From: an uncultured Candidatus Thioglobus sp.
GTDB taxonomy: Bacteria; Pseudomonadota; Gammaproteobacteria; PS1; Thioglobaceae
Direction: 5' to 3'
Length of the DNA: 8,427 bases
Assembly (NCBI GenBank): GCA_910595805.1
Contig: CAJVCK010000027.1
Coordinates: forward strand, 1 to 8,427
Notes under the pieces: generated by a model
Database searches by the model: none
Told to the model about the DNA's origin: nothing
The model's input: only the letters and a program-made list of their open reading frames with translations
Shown: piece after piece, positions 1 through 5,779 of the stretch
Layout of the letters: the number at the start of each line of letters is the position of its first letter
How positions within the stretch are numbered: position 1 is the stretch's first letter
Made by a program: the position numbers and the translations under genes

Positions 1-276
1 GCCCATGGCCAAAATAGGCGCCAAGCCAGCTGCAATACCAGGTGCACCAATAAAGTTACCAGGTCGGAACAGTGCGAACAAGAAGCCAATAAACGAAGCA
101 AAGGCGACTGTCGCTAGACCTACTTGAATTGGGTAATCAGACATTAGTGCAATACCAATTGACAATGGGATTGCCATTGTTGCTGTAATCACACCAGCCT
201 GAAGATCCCTGCCTAAATATTCTTTTCTAAAAGCAGCAGAACCATGATCTTGGCTTTGCACATCATTACTTTTCAT
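1..276 (-). CDS. SulP/SLC26-family anion transporter, N-terminal part (runs off the left edge)
   Basis: This is the first 92 codons of an inner-membrane anion transporter; the rest lies beyond base 1. Visible: a polar N-terminus (residues 1-20), then YLGRDLQAGVITA, which matches the SulP entry segment (RDLxAG followed by a helix containing AIPL). Three hydrophobic helices lie at about 27-46, 51-70 and 75-92. The third carries IGAPGIAAG where the family usually has a SGPT-like motif, so the anion need not be sulfate; bicarbonate, sulfate or another anion are possible. The ATG at 276-274 was chosen because GGGGTGAG, a good ribosome binding site, lies just upstream. An in-frame GTG at 285-283 is an alternative, and the frame is closed by a stop at 345-343. 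The gene is divergent from coaE with its own promoter. The family call is fairly firm; the substrate is unknown. Confidence 0.75.
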   Translation of the reverse strand, partial: MKSNDVQSQDHGSAAFRKEYLGRDLQAGVITATMAIPLSIGIALMSDYPIQVGLATVAFASFIGFLFALFRPGNFIGAPGIAAGLAPILAMG

Positions 277-292
277 TTCACTCACCCCAACA

Positions 293-316
293 CCTTTGCC
301 TTTGCCTTTGCCTTTG
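293..316. repeat. Four tandem copies of the hexamer CCTTTG
   Basis: CCTTTG is repeated exactly four times without interruption (293-298, 299-304, 305-310, 311-316). On the transporter's sense strand this reads CAAAGG, so each copy offers an AAAGG that resembles a ribosome binding site. The array lies between the predicted transcription start (about 335) and the ATG at 276. The unit is a multiple of three, so gain or loss of a copy would alter leader length and the number of AAAGG sites without changing any frame. Confidence 0.85.
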
Positions 317-341
317 ACAATAAAATTAATTAATTTGATGA

Positions 342-370
342 ATTATCTAAAAAATTATTATTTTTGTCAA
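342..370 (-). promoter_or_regulatory. Sigma-70-type promoter for the SulP-family gene
   Basis: On the minus strand TTGACA (370-365, perfect -35) is followed by a 17-nt spacer and GATAAT (347-342, five of six -10 bases). Upstream of the -35 lies a run of nine T (390-382, minus strand) that could act as an UP element. The predicted transcript start is near 335, giving a leader of about 60 nt that contains the CCTTTG array. It is the best promoter match I found in the window. I found no equally good match for coaE on the other strand of this gap. Confidence 0.75.
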
Positions 371-427
371 GTGTTGCTATTAAAAAAAAAGTACATTTAT
401 TCATAGTAATTGCTAGAATACATAAAC

Positions 428-1033
428 ATGGATCCCATAAAAATTGCACTCACAGGTGGTATTGCTTGCGGCAAGTCAAGTGCTAGTCAATTATTTAAAA
501 AAATAGGTATTCCTATTATTGACCTTGATGTAATTGCACGTAAGGTTGTTGAACCTGATACAAAAGCTTTGAGCGAATTGGTATCGCGCTTTGGAGGTGC
601 TATTCTTAACTCAGATAGAAGCCTTAATAGAGGAGCTCTGCGTCAGCGTCTGCTTGACAGTTCACATAATCAAAAATTTATAGAAGAGGTTTTGCATCCA
701 AAAATATTGGAAAAAATGCAAATTAATATCGAAAAAATCAATGCGCCAATAGTTATCGTTGAAGTACCGTTATTAGTTGAACAAAATCTATCGCACTTGT
801 TCGATCGCGCCATTGTGATAGACTGTAGCGAGAAAAATCAGTTAAAAAGGCTGCAAAATCGTGACAATATCAACAAAAAAATTGCTCAGAAAATGATTTC
901 AACGCAAGCCAGCCGAGAACAGCGCCTAGATTTAGCCAAGAAGTTACCAACGGATATCTTAGAAAATAATTCGGAAATTTTAGAAATGGAACAAGAAACG
1001 CAAGAGTTAGCGAAAAAATTACTTAATTTGTAG
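428..1033 (+). CDS. coaE: Dephospho-CoA kinase
   Basis: This cytosolic enzyme does the last step of coenzyme A synthesis, phosphorylating the 3'-hydroxyl of dephospho-CoA with ATP. The 201-aa product has the normal family length. The P-loop GGIACGKS is at residues 10-17, the acceptor-site segment IIDLDVIARKVVEP at 30-43 (catalytic Asp among D32/D34), VPLLVE at 113-118, and the LID-type LKRLQNRDN with R141 and R145 at 139-147. The ATG at 428 was preferred because the P-loop then begins about ten residues in, as in E. coli CoaE. An in-frame TTG at 410 would add six residues (MLEYIN), and neither start has a strong ribosome binding site. The gene stands alone on the plus strand and its last 15 bp overlap the end of the convergent ferredoxin gene. 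Confidence 0.95.
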   Translation: MDPIKIALTGGIACGKSSASQLFKKIGIPIIDLDVIARKVVEPDTKALSELVSRFGGAILNSDRSLNRGALRQRLLDSSHNQKFIEEVLHPKILEKMQINIEKINAPIVIVEVPLLVEQNLSHLFDRAIVIDCSEKNQLKRLQNRDNINKKIAQKMISTQASREQRLDLAKKLPTDILENNSEILEMEQETQELAKKLLNL

Positions 1034-1330
1034 TCGTTTCACTGCATTGCCGCCAATGAGATGCTTAGTGATGATTTCATCAATATCATCTTCATCGATA
1101 TATTGATACCAAACATCGTCAGGGTATACCACTGCTACTGGACCATGCTCACATCGACCTAAACAACGTGACTCACTGACGCCAATTTTACCTTTGCCTA
1201 ACTCCCCCTCATTGCGACATTTGTCTTTTGCATGACGATACATTTGTTTAGCGCCGAGCTGTGAACAGCAAGCTTTACCGTCTTCACGTATGTTGTTACA
1301 AAAAAAGATGTGGCGTGTGTAATAACTCAT
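1019..1330 (-). CDS. Thioredoxin-like [2Fe-2S] ferredoxin domain protein
   Basis: A 103-aa soluble protein of the thioredoxin-fold [2Fe-2S] ferredoxin type, related to NuoE-like domains. The likely cluster ligands are C11, one of C21/C22, C56 and C60, in the arrangement HIFFC...KACC...SESRCLGRCEHGP; C38 is an extra cysteine. The ending GPVAVVYPDDVWY followed by an acidic DEDDIDEIITKHL stretch is typical of these small proteins. A role in electron transfer or iron-sulfur delivery is known for the fold, but the partner is unknown. The ATG at 1330-1328 overlaps the rsmI TGA as ATGA, indicating translational coupling; an open frame continues upstream to 1354 but lies inside rsmI. The 3' end overlaps coaE by 15 bp in convergent orientation. 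Confidence 0.88.
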   Translation of the reverse strand: MSYYTRHIFFCNNIREDGKACCSQLGAKQMYRHAKDKCRNEGELGKGKIGVSESRCLGRCEHGPVAVVYPDDVWYQYIDEDDIDEIITKHLIGGNAVKRLQIK

Positions 1331-2151
1331 AGTTCGATCGCTCGTTGATAACAATGTTTTTTATCAATACCAGTAATTTTAGCAGCTAATTTTGCGGCTT
1401 TTGATGCGCCCATTTCTACTAATAAAATGGGCAATATTTTATCTAACTGTTGCTCTCCATCAACTTTATCATGTTTGTTAATGCCTGAAATCAAGATAAC
1501 AAATTCACCTTTTTGGTGAGCGTCATCTGCTTGCAAGTATGTAATCAAATTAGACAGGATGTCAGTTTTAATGGTTTCAAATGACTTAGTAATCTCTTTG
1601 GCCAAACACACTATTCGCTCATTACCTAATACAGATTGACAATCTAACAAGCTGTCTAAAATACGTTTTGGTGATTCATAAAAAATAGCAGTTTCATGTA
1701 AGTGCGCACTAGCTTGTATCGCTTTAATTCTTGCAGCTTGTTTGGCAGGTAGAAAACCTAAAAAACTAAAACTATCACTGGCAATGCCTGAGGCAGATAG
1801 CGCACTAATCAGTGCGCTTGGGCCCGGAATCGGTACAACGTCAACGCCTGCCTTTTTGGACTCACTCACCAACACATAGCCCGGATCACTAATCAGTGGC
1901 GTACCCGCATCACTAATCAGTGCCATATTTTTTCCATTAAGTAATTCATTGACAACAGCGAATGTTTTTTGCATTTCATTATGTTCATGAAATGCACGCA
2001 TTGGCGTAGTGATGTTGTAATGATTAAGTAATCGCTTACTATGACGAGTATCTTCCGCCAAAATTACGTCAACGGTATTTAGCGTCTCAATCGCCCTAAA
2101 GGTGATATCATCTAAATTTCCAATCGGTGTAGCAACAATATATAAAGACAT
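1327..2151 (-). CDS. rsmI: 16S rRNA (cytidine1402-2'-O)-methyltransferase RsmI
   Basis: RsmI uses S-adenosylmethionine to methylate the ribose of C1402 in the decoding centre of 16S rRNA. The 274-aa product is full length and carries the whole signature: ATPIGNLDDI at residues 7-16, AEDTR 32-36, SDAGTPLISDPG 80-91, PIPGPSA 107-113, GFLP 132-135, FYESPKR 157-163, AKEITK 184-189 and GEFVI 215-219, ahead of the usual small C-terminal domain. The ATG at 2151 lies 5 bp from the divergent yraN ATG and has no clear ribosome binding site. The downstream ferredoxin gene is coupled by a 4-nt overlap. The divergent position next to yraN and a BON lipoprotein gene matches the known enterobacterial rsmI locus. 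Confidence 0.96.
   Translation of the reverse strand: MSLYIVATPIGNLDDITFRAIETLNTVDVILAEDTRHSKRLLNHYNITTPMRAFHEHNEMQKTFAVVNELLNGKNMALISDAGTPLISDPGYVLVSESKKAGVDVVPIPGPSALISALSASGIASDSFSFLGFLPAKQAARIKAIQASAHLHETAIFYESPKRILDSLLDCQSVLGNERIVCLAKEITKSFETIKTDILSNLITYLQADDAHQKGEFVILISGINKHDKVDGEQQLDKILPILLVEMGASKAAKLAAKITGIDKKHCYQRAIEL
1799..1818. repeat. Perfect 8-bp inverted repeat (hairpin) inside rsmI
   Basis: AGCGCACT (1799-1806), loop AATC, then AGTGCGCT (1811-1818) form a perfect 8-bp stem with a 4-nt loop. In the rsmI mRNA it lies over the PGPSALISALSA codons. No T-run follows on either strand, so it is not an intrinsic terminator. Confidence 0.8.
1803..1922. repeat. Three identical copies of the 12-mer CACTAATCAGTG in rsmI
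   Basis: Copies at 1803-1814, 1887-1898 and 1911-1922; the last two share 14 bases (ATCACTAATCAGTG) and start 24 bp apart. Each is a near-palindrome (CACT, AATC, AGTG). On the coding strand all three encode the Leu-Ile-Ser of ALISD, PLISD and ALISA, so protein conservation explains part of the repetition, although the codon choice CTG-ATT-AGT is the same each time. Confidence 0.8.
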
Positions 2152-2156
2152 AAATT

Positions 2157-2528
2157 ATGTTTAGTTTTAAACGACAAACTGGCAACCATGCAGAAAATCT
2201 AGCGTTAATTCATTTGCAAGAAAACGGCTTACAACTCATCGAACAAAACTATTTAACCAAAATGGGTGAAATAGATATTATTATGCTAGATAAAACGATT
2301 GAAACATTAGTTTTTATTGAAGTTCGTTATCGAAAAAACAACTATTTTGGGTCAGCCACCGATACGGTTGACCAACACAAACAAAACAAACTAATTCGTA
2401 CTGCGCAGCATTATCTTCAGCAGCATTCAAAGTATCAAGAATATATCTGTCGGTTTGATGTTATAGGGGTTGAATCTAATTTAAAATACCCTAAAATCAA
2501 CTGGATTAAAGACGCATTCATACTCTAA
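2157..2528 (+). CDS. yraN: YraN family (UPF0102) endonuclease-like protein
   Basis: A 123-aa protein of the UPF0102/YraN family, which has a restriction-endonuclease/Holliday-resolvase-like fold and no settled role. The core is visible: GNHAE at residues 9-13 (E13), KMGEIDII at 35-42 (D40), FIEVRYRK at 53-60 (the ExK-like motif is EVR here), QHKQNKL at 73-79 in the recognition-like helix, and RFDVIG at 99-104. Length is normal. The ATG at 2157 is the only sensible start. The 5-bp gap to the divergent rsmI start means that any promoter must lie inside rsmI; TATAAA at 2141-2146 is a possible -10 element without a good -35. The BON lipoprotein gene follows after 7 bp. Confidence 0.9.
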   Translation: MFSFKRQTGNHAENLALIHLQENGLQLIEQNYLTKMGEIDIIMLDKTIETLVFIEVRYRKNNYFGSATDTVDQHKQNKLIRTAQHYLQQHSKYQEYICRFDVIGVESNLKYPKINWIKDAFIL

Positions 2529-2535
2529 TAATTAT

Positions 2536-3273
2536 ATGAAAAAACTATCCTTATTCACAATACTCATTGTCCATTTTTTATTACTAAGTGGTTGCCTACC
2601 TGCCATACAAGGAATGTCCAGTGTGGGTTCTATTATTTCTGTCAATAATGATCGTCGAAGTGCTGGCACAATCTTAGACGACAAAACCACTTATTTGCAG
2701 CTGGCCAGTTGGGCTGCTGAGGATGCTAAGCTTAACGATACACACCTTAACTTTCTTATTTATAACCAAACTGTATTGATTACTGGTGAGACACCAAGTA
2801 AAGCAGTACGCTCTTATATTAGCAAACAGGCAAAGCAAGAATCTAATAAGGTTGAAAAAATATTTAATGAAGTAAAAGTCGCGCCAGTAAGTAGTCTACT
2901 AAGCAGAACAAAAGATGGCGCTATCACTCTTCAAGTCGAGGCATTCTTCCAAAATCAAGAGGTGTTTCATCCAACGCATGTCAAAGTCATGACAGAAGCA
3001 CAAACGGTCTATTTAATGGGCTCTGTTACTAAACGTGAGGCCGATAAAGCAGTCAGAATAACCAAAAAAGCCAAAGGCGTACGTCAGGTAGTCAGATTAT
3101 TTAACTATTTAAAAACCAGGCCTACATCTGAGCTTAAAAGAGAAAAAGTTAGGGCAGAAGATGCAATCAAAAAATCTAAAATAAATCAAGAAAAGGCAGA
3201 CTTAGAGGCAGAAAAGGCAAAAATTCAAGAAAAAATTAATCAATTAACTGGCACAACTGGGACTAGCTTCTAA
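2536..3273 (+). CDS. dolP: Outer-membrane lipoprotein with two BON domains (DolP/YraP-like) and an added C-terminal coiled coil
   Basis: E. coli DolP (YraP) is an outer-membrane lipoprotein needed for envelope integrity. Here a lipoprotein signal ends in the lipobox LLSGC with the lipidated cysteine at residue 20. The +2 residue is Leu, not Asp, which favours sorting to the outer membrane. The linker NDRRSAGT (38-45) followed by DD matches the DolP segment before its first BON domain. BON1 spans about 53-115 (core VLITGETPS) and BON2 about 128-192 (core VYLMGSVTKREADKA, then GVRQVV). E. coli DolP stops here at about 190 aa; this protein is 245 aa. Its extra 50 residues (about 194-245) are Lys/Glu/Ala-rich, probably helical, and end in a Gly/Thr-rich tail. 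The gene is 7 bp downstream of yraN. The gene name rests on domain order and neighbourhood. Confidence 0.85.
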   Translation: MKKLSLFTILIVHFLLLSGCLPAIQGMSSVGSIISVNNDRRSAGTILDDKTTYLQLASWAAEDAKLNDTHLNFLIYNQTVLITGETPSKAVRSYISKQAKQESNKVEKIFNEVKVAPVSSLLSRTKDGAITLQVEAFFQNQEVFHPTHVKVMTEAQTVYLMGSVTKREADKAVRITKKAKGVRQVVRLFNYLKTRPTSELKREKVRAEDAIKKSKINQEKADLEAEKAKIQEKINQLTGTTGTSF

Positions 3274-3303
3274 TTTAATATTTCGCACCCATTCAATAGG
3301 CAT

Positions 3304-3852
3304 TTATCTGCGAAGAGGCGCGAAAGAATATCGATGCTGGTGTTTAATTGCACCAAACTCTGCTAACGCTTCAAGATGTACTTTTGTCCCGTAACCCTTA
3401 TGTTTAGCAAAGCCATATTCTGGATACTGCATATCTAGATCGATCATTTGCCGATCACGTGTTACTTTGGCAATAATCGATGCAGCAGAAATCACTGGCT
3501 CGGTTAAGTCGCCTTTGATAATTGCCTTGCAGTTGTCTACTTTTGGACAACGATTGCCATCCACCAGAACCTGGTCGTATTTCGTGTTTAAATTTTCAAC
3601 AGCGCGTCTCATGGCTAACATAGTGGCTTGTAAAATATTGATTTCATCAATCTCTTGCGGGGTTGACTCACCAACCGCCCACCGACATTGATCAGTAATT
3701 AATTGATACAAGGTTTCTCGTTTTTTCTCACTGAGTTTTTTTGAATCGGTAAGCTCAGGTAAGTTAAAATCATTTGGCAGGATTACTGCGCCAGCTACCA
3801 CTGAACCTACTAATGGACCACGACCCGCTTCATCCACCCCAACAATAATCAC
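3304..3852 (-). CDS. rnhB: Ribonuclease HII
   Basis: RNase HII cuts the RNA strand of RNA/DNA hybrids and starts removal of single ribonucleotides misincorporated in DNA, using divalent metal. The 182-aa product is near the minimal family length. The four metal-binding acids are present: D7 and E8 in [13 protein letters not shown]98 in [10 protein letters not shown] and D115 in [21 protein letters not shown] (121-133) and [11 protein letters not shown] (146-156) follow. The start is GTG (3852-3850), overlapping the purD TGA as GTGA, so it is probably translated by coupling. It is the last gene of the infB-to-rnhB series and converges on the lipoprotein gene 30 bp away. I could find no clear terminator hairpin between them. 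Confidence 0.96.
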   Translation of the reverse strand: MIIVGVDEAGRGPLVGSVVAGAVILPNDFNLPELTDSKKLSEKKRETLYQLITDQCRWAVGESTPQEIDEINILQATMLAMRRAVENLNTKYDQVLVDGNRCPKVDNCKAIIKGDLTEPVISAASIIAKVTRDRQMIDLDMQYPEYGFAKHKGYGTKVHLEALAEFGAIKHQHRYSFAPLRR

Positions 3853-5117
3853 TGAATGGCTTTAAAGCCAATGTCTGTACGATAGTATGCGCTTGGCCAG
3901 TTAATTTTATTAAGCAATGTATAGGCCTTGGTTTGCGCATCTTCAGTATCACTACCAAGTGCGGTTGCACAAAGTACACGGCCACCGCTAGTAACGACAT
4001 TATCACCATCCATCTTGGTGCCGGCGTGGAAAACCTTTGCATCGTCACTGCTCGCTGGTAAGTTGATCACTTCACCTGAGGGGTAAGCATCTGGATAACC
4101 ATTTGCCGCCAATACCACACCCATCGCTGAGCGTTTATCCCAATCAATATTGGCTTGATCTAGTTGACCTCTAGTGGCTAATAAACACAACTCTGCTAAG
4201 TTTGATTGGAGGCGCATCATGATTGGTTGCGTTTCCGGGTCGCCAAATCGACAATTGTATTCTAAAACCTTAGAGTCTCCATTTTGGTCAATCATCAGTC
4301 CTGCGTACAAAAATCCAGTATAAGAATTACCCTCAGCTGCCATACCCTCAACCGTTGGTTGAATCACTGTGTCCATGACTGATTGAAAAATCTCATCAGT
4401 AACAATCGGCGCAGGGGAGTAGGCACCCATGCCACCTGTATTGGGGCCTTTATCGCCATTATCGCGAGCTTTATGATCTTGAGAAGTCGCCATAGGTAAA
4501 ATATTTTTTCCATCTACCATGACGATAAAGCTTGCTTCTTCACCAGCTAGAAATTCCTCAATCACCACACGTGATCCAGCTTCACCAAATCGATTTCCTT
4601 CTAGCATATCATTAATGGCGTCAATTGCTTCTTGCTGAGTATTGGCAATAATCACACCCTTTCCTGCAGCTAAGCCATCAGCTTTTATCACAATCGGCGT
4701 GCCTTTTTCTTGAACATATTTAACGGCGGGTAATACCTCAGTAAAGACATCATAAAAAGCCGTTGGAATGTTGTTGCGATCTAAGAAATCTTTGCAAAAA
4801 GCTTTAGATCCCTCGAGCTGAGAAGCATTTTTGGTTGGTCCAAAAATAGCCAACCCTTGTTCTTGAAAACGATCAACTACACCAATAACCAATGGCGCTT
4901 CAGGGCCAACAATGGTGAGATCAACTTGGTTATTTTTTACAAAATCAATCAACCCATCAATATCTTCCGACCCAACATTGATATTGGTAAGCTTGCTTTC
5001 TAGCTCTGTTCCCGCATTGCCTGGTGCAACGAACACTTCTATTACTTCGTCAAATTTGGCGCATTGCCAAGCAAGTGCGTGCTCACGACCACCCGCACCA
5101 ATAACTAAAACTTTCAT
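3849..5117 (-). CDS. purD: Phosphoribosylamine-glycine ligase (GAR synthetase)
   Basis: PurD is the second enzyme of purine synthesis, joining glycine to phosphoribosylamine with ATP to give glycinamide ribonucleotide. The 422-aa product is full length. Visible landmarks are GAGGREHAL (7-15) in the N-domain, VGPEAPLV (70-77), [11 protein letters not shown] (145-155) of the ATP-grasp fold, [19 protein letters not shown] (213-231), and [12 protein letters not shown] (286-297) with metal ligands E286 and N288. The start ATG at 5117 has one of the clearest ribosome binding sites in the window (AGGA six bases upstream). It lies 8 nt downstream of the unrecognised 212-aa gene and overlaps rnhB by 4 nt. 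In many proteobacteria purD pairs with purH; that partner is not seen here. Confidence 0.97.
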   Translation of the reverse strand: MKVLVIGAGGREHALAWQCAKFDEVIEVFVAPGNAGTELESKLTNINVGSEDIDGLIDFVKNNQVDLTIVGPEAPLVIGVVDRFQEQGLAIFGPTKNASQLEGSKAFCKDFLDRNNIPTAFYDVFTEVLPAVKYVQEKGTPIVIKADGLAAGKGVIIANTQQEAIDAINDMLEGNRFGEAGSRVVIEEFLAGEEASFIVMVDGKNILPMATSQDHKARDNGDKGPNTGGMGAYSPAPIVTDEIFQSVMDTVIQPTVEGMAAEGNSYTGFLYAGLMIDQNGDSKVLEYNCRFGDPETQPIMMRLQSNLAELCLLATRGQLDQANIDWDKRSAMGVVLAANGYPDAYPSGEVINLPASSDDAKVFHAGTKMDGDNVVTSGGRVLCATALGSDTEDAQTKAYTLLNKINWPSAYYRTDIGFKAIQ

Positions 5118-5125
5118 ATTTTTTC

Positions 5126-5764
5126 CTATACGTATTCTTCGATAAATTCTCTAAACTTCTTATGTGACATTATTTGCGTTCCATCGCAATTAAATGACAT
5201 AGAAATCGTCGAGTTAAATAAATTAATCACTGCTGAGCGTAAATAATAGCCCTCTAAGTTACGCAAAGCTGGAATGTGCTCAATGATGTATCTAAGCTCG
5301 TCTTCGTCAGTTAACTGCTTCATAATTTGGTTACGGCCATGGAAAGCCTCTTGCCACTCATCCGAGAGATAATCAAACGCCGGGTCATGCTCTAACATTT
5401 GATAGTAACGCTTAATCAAGGCTTCTTTTTCATCCAAAGCAATCATGCCAAAGTGATGAAACACGTAGTCTGGCTCTAATAGATCTTGTGCCAAATGAAT
5501 TTCAACATTAAACGGATCAAATACAGATGAAGTTTTAATCTCGCCATTATTAAGACCAATAACAATACGAAAAACGCCTGTAGACAACAGTAAAAATAAA
5601 ATCACTTCTAGCAAATCATCAATATTTTTATCAACAATATTGTGCGTGCGCTCTCGATTATAGACACTGTCTTTTAGGCTTTCATCACCCTTAACGCTTC
5701 GCATTAGATTTTCGTCAAACCCGTAGCCAACTAAAGCGCTTTTTTTCTTATTTCCTGTGTTCAT
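5126..5764 (-). CDS. Unrecognised 212-aa protein encoded between truB and purD
   Basis: I do not recognise this protein. It has a Lys-rich N-terminus (KKK at 6-8) and a strongly hydrophobic stretch LLEVILFLLLSTGVFRIVIGL (51-71) that could be one membrane helix or a buried core helix. A mostly acidic, aromatic-rich remainder follows, with VFHHFGMIALDEKEAL (101-116), YYQMLEHDPAFDYLSDEW (120-137), EHIPALRNLEGYYLRS (162-177) and an ending HKKFREFIEEYV. No signal peptide or cofactor motif is evident; the lone cysteine is C193. The frame is uninterrupted, is placed 15 nt after truB and 8 nt before purD, and has no long competing frame, so it is very likely a real gene of this operon. The ATG at 5764 lacks a ribosome binding site but has TATAAT eight bases upstream. 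M21 is an alternative start. Function unknown. Confidence 0.85.
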   Translation of the reverse strand: MNTGNKKKSALVGYGFDENLMRSVKGDESLKDSVYNRERTHNIVDKNIDDLLEVILFLLLSTGVFRIVIGLNNGEIKTSSVFDPFNVEIHLAQDLLEPDYVFHHFGMIALDEKEALIKRYYQMLEHDPAFDYLSDEWQEAFHGRNQIMKQLTDEDELRYIIEHIPALRNLEGYYLRSAVINLFNSTISMSFNCDGTQIMSHKKFREFIEEYV

Positions 5765-5771
5765 GTGACAA

Positions 5772-5777
5772 ATTATA
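5772..5777 (-). promoter_or_regulatory. Possible internal -10 element (TATAAT) before the 212-aa gene
   Basis: A perfect TATAAT sits at 5777-5772 on the minus strand, between the truB stop and the ATG at 5764. A transcript from it would begin at or within a base or two of that ATG, which would make it leaderless. No acceptable -35 (the sequence there is CCCAAA) and no extended -10 TG are present, so it may be chance in AT-rich spacer DNA. Confidence 0.25.
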
Positions 5778-5779
5778 GA

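Larger units (their letters stand above)
277..427. other. Divergent intergenic region between the SulP-family gene and coaE
   Basis: This 151-bp AT-rich gap is the only substantial non-coding DNA in the window. It contains the transporter promoter, the CCTTTG array, a run of nine A (382-390), and no open frame that looks coding. A coaE promoter must lie here or just upstream; TTGTCA (364-369, overlapping the transporter -35) and TTGCTA (374-379) are possible -35 elements, but no good -10 is placed at the right distance. Confidence 0.7.

Noticed and set aside
1040..1060. Small hairpin CATTG-ccgc-CAATG near the ferredoxin 3' end as a terminator of coaE
   Set aside because: The stem is only five pairs, lies within coding sequence and has no following T-run.
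1331..1354. Extension of the ferredoxin gene to an upstream start at 1354
   Set aside because: The added residues (MLSTSDRT) lie within rsmI and do not resemble the family; the ATG overlapping the rsmI stop gives a normal N-terminus, MSYYTRHIFFC.
3274..3303. Possible bidirectional terminator between the lipoprotein gene and rnhB
   Set aside because: TTTCGC (3281-3286) and GCGAAA (3320-3325) are complementary, but the stem is only about 6 bp with a loop of over 30 nt, lies partly inside rnhB and has no T-run.
3467..3691. Open frame on the plus strand inside rnhB
   Set aside because: It is fully antisense to a well-supported RNase HII gene, has no family resemblance, and has no ribosome binding site context.
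3830..4048. Open frame on the minus strand overlapping the purD and rnhB junction
   Set aside because: It is an out-of-frame shadow of purD, whose own frame carries every expected motif.
4912..5145. Open frame on the plus strand antisense to the purD 5' end
   Set aside because: Antisense shadow of conserved purD N-terminal codons, with a low-complexity Ser/Pro-rich translation.
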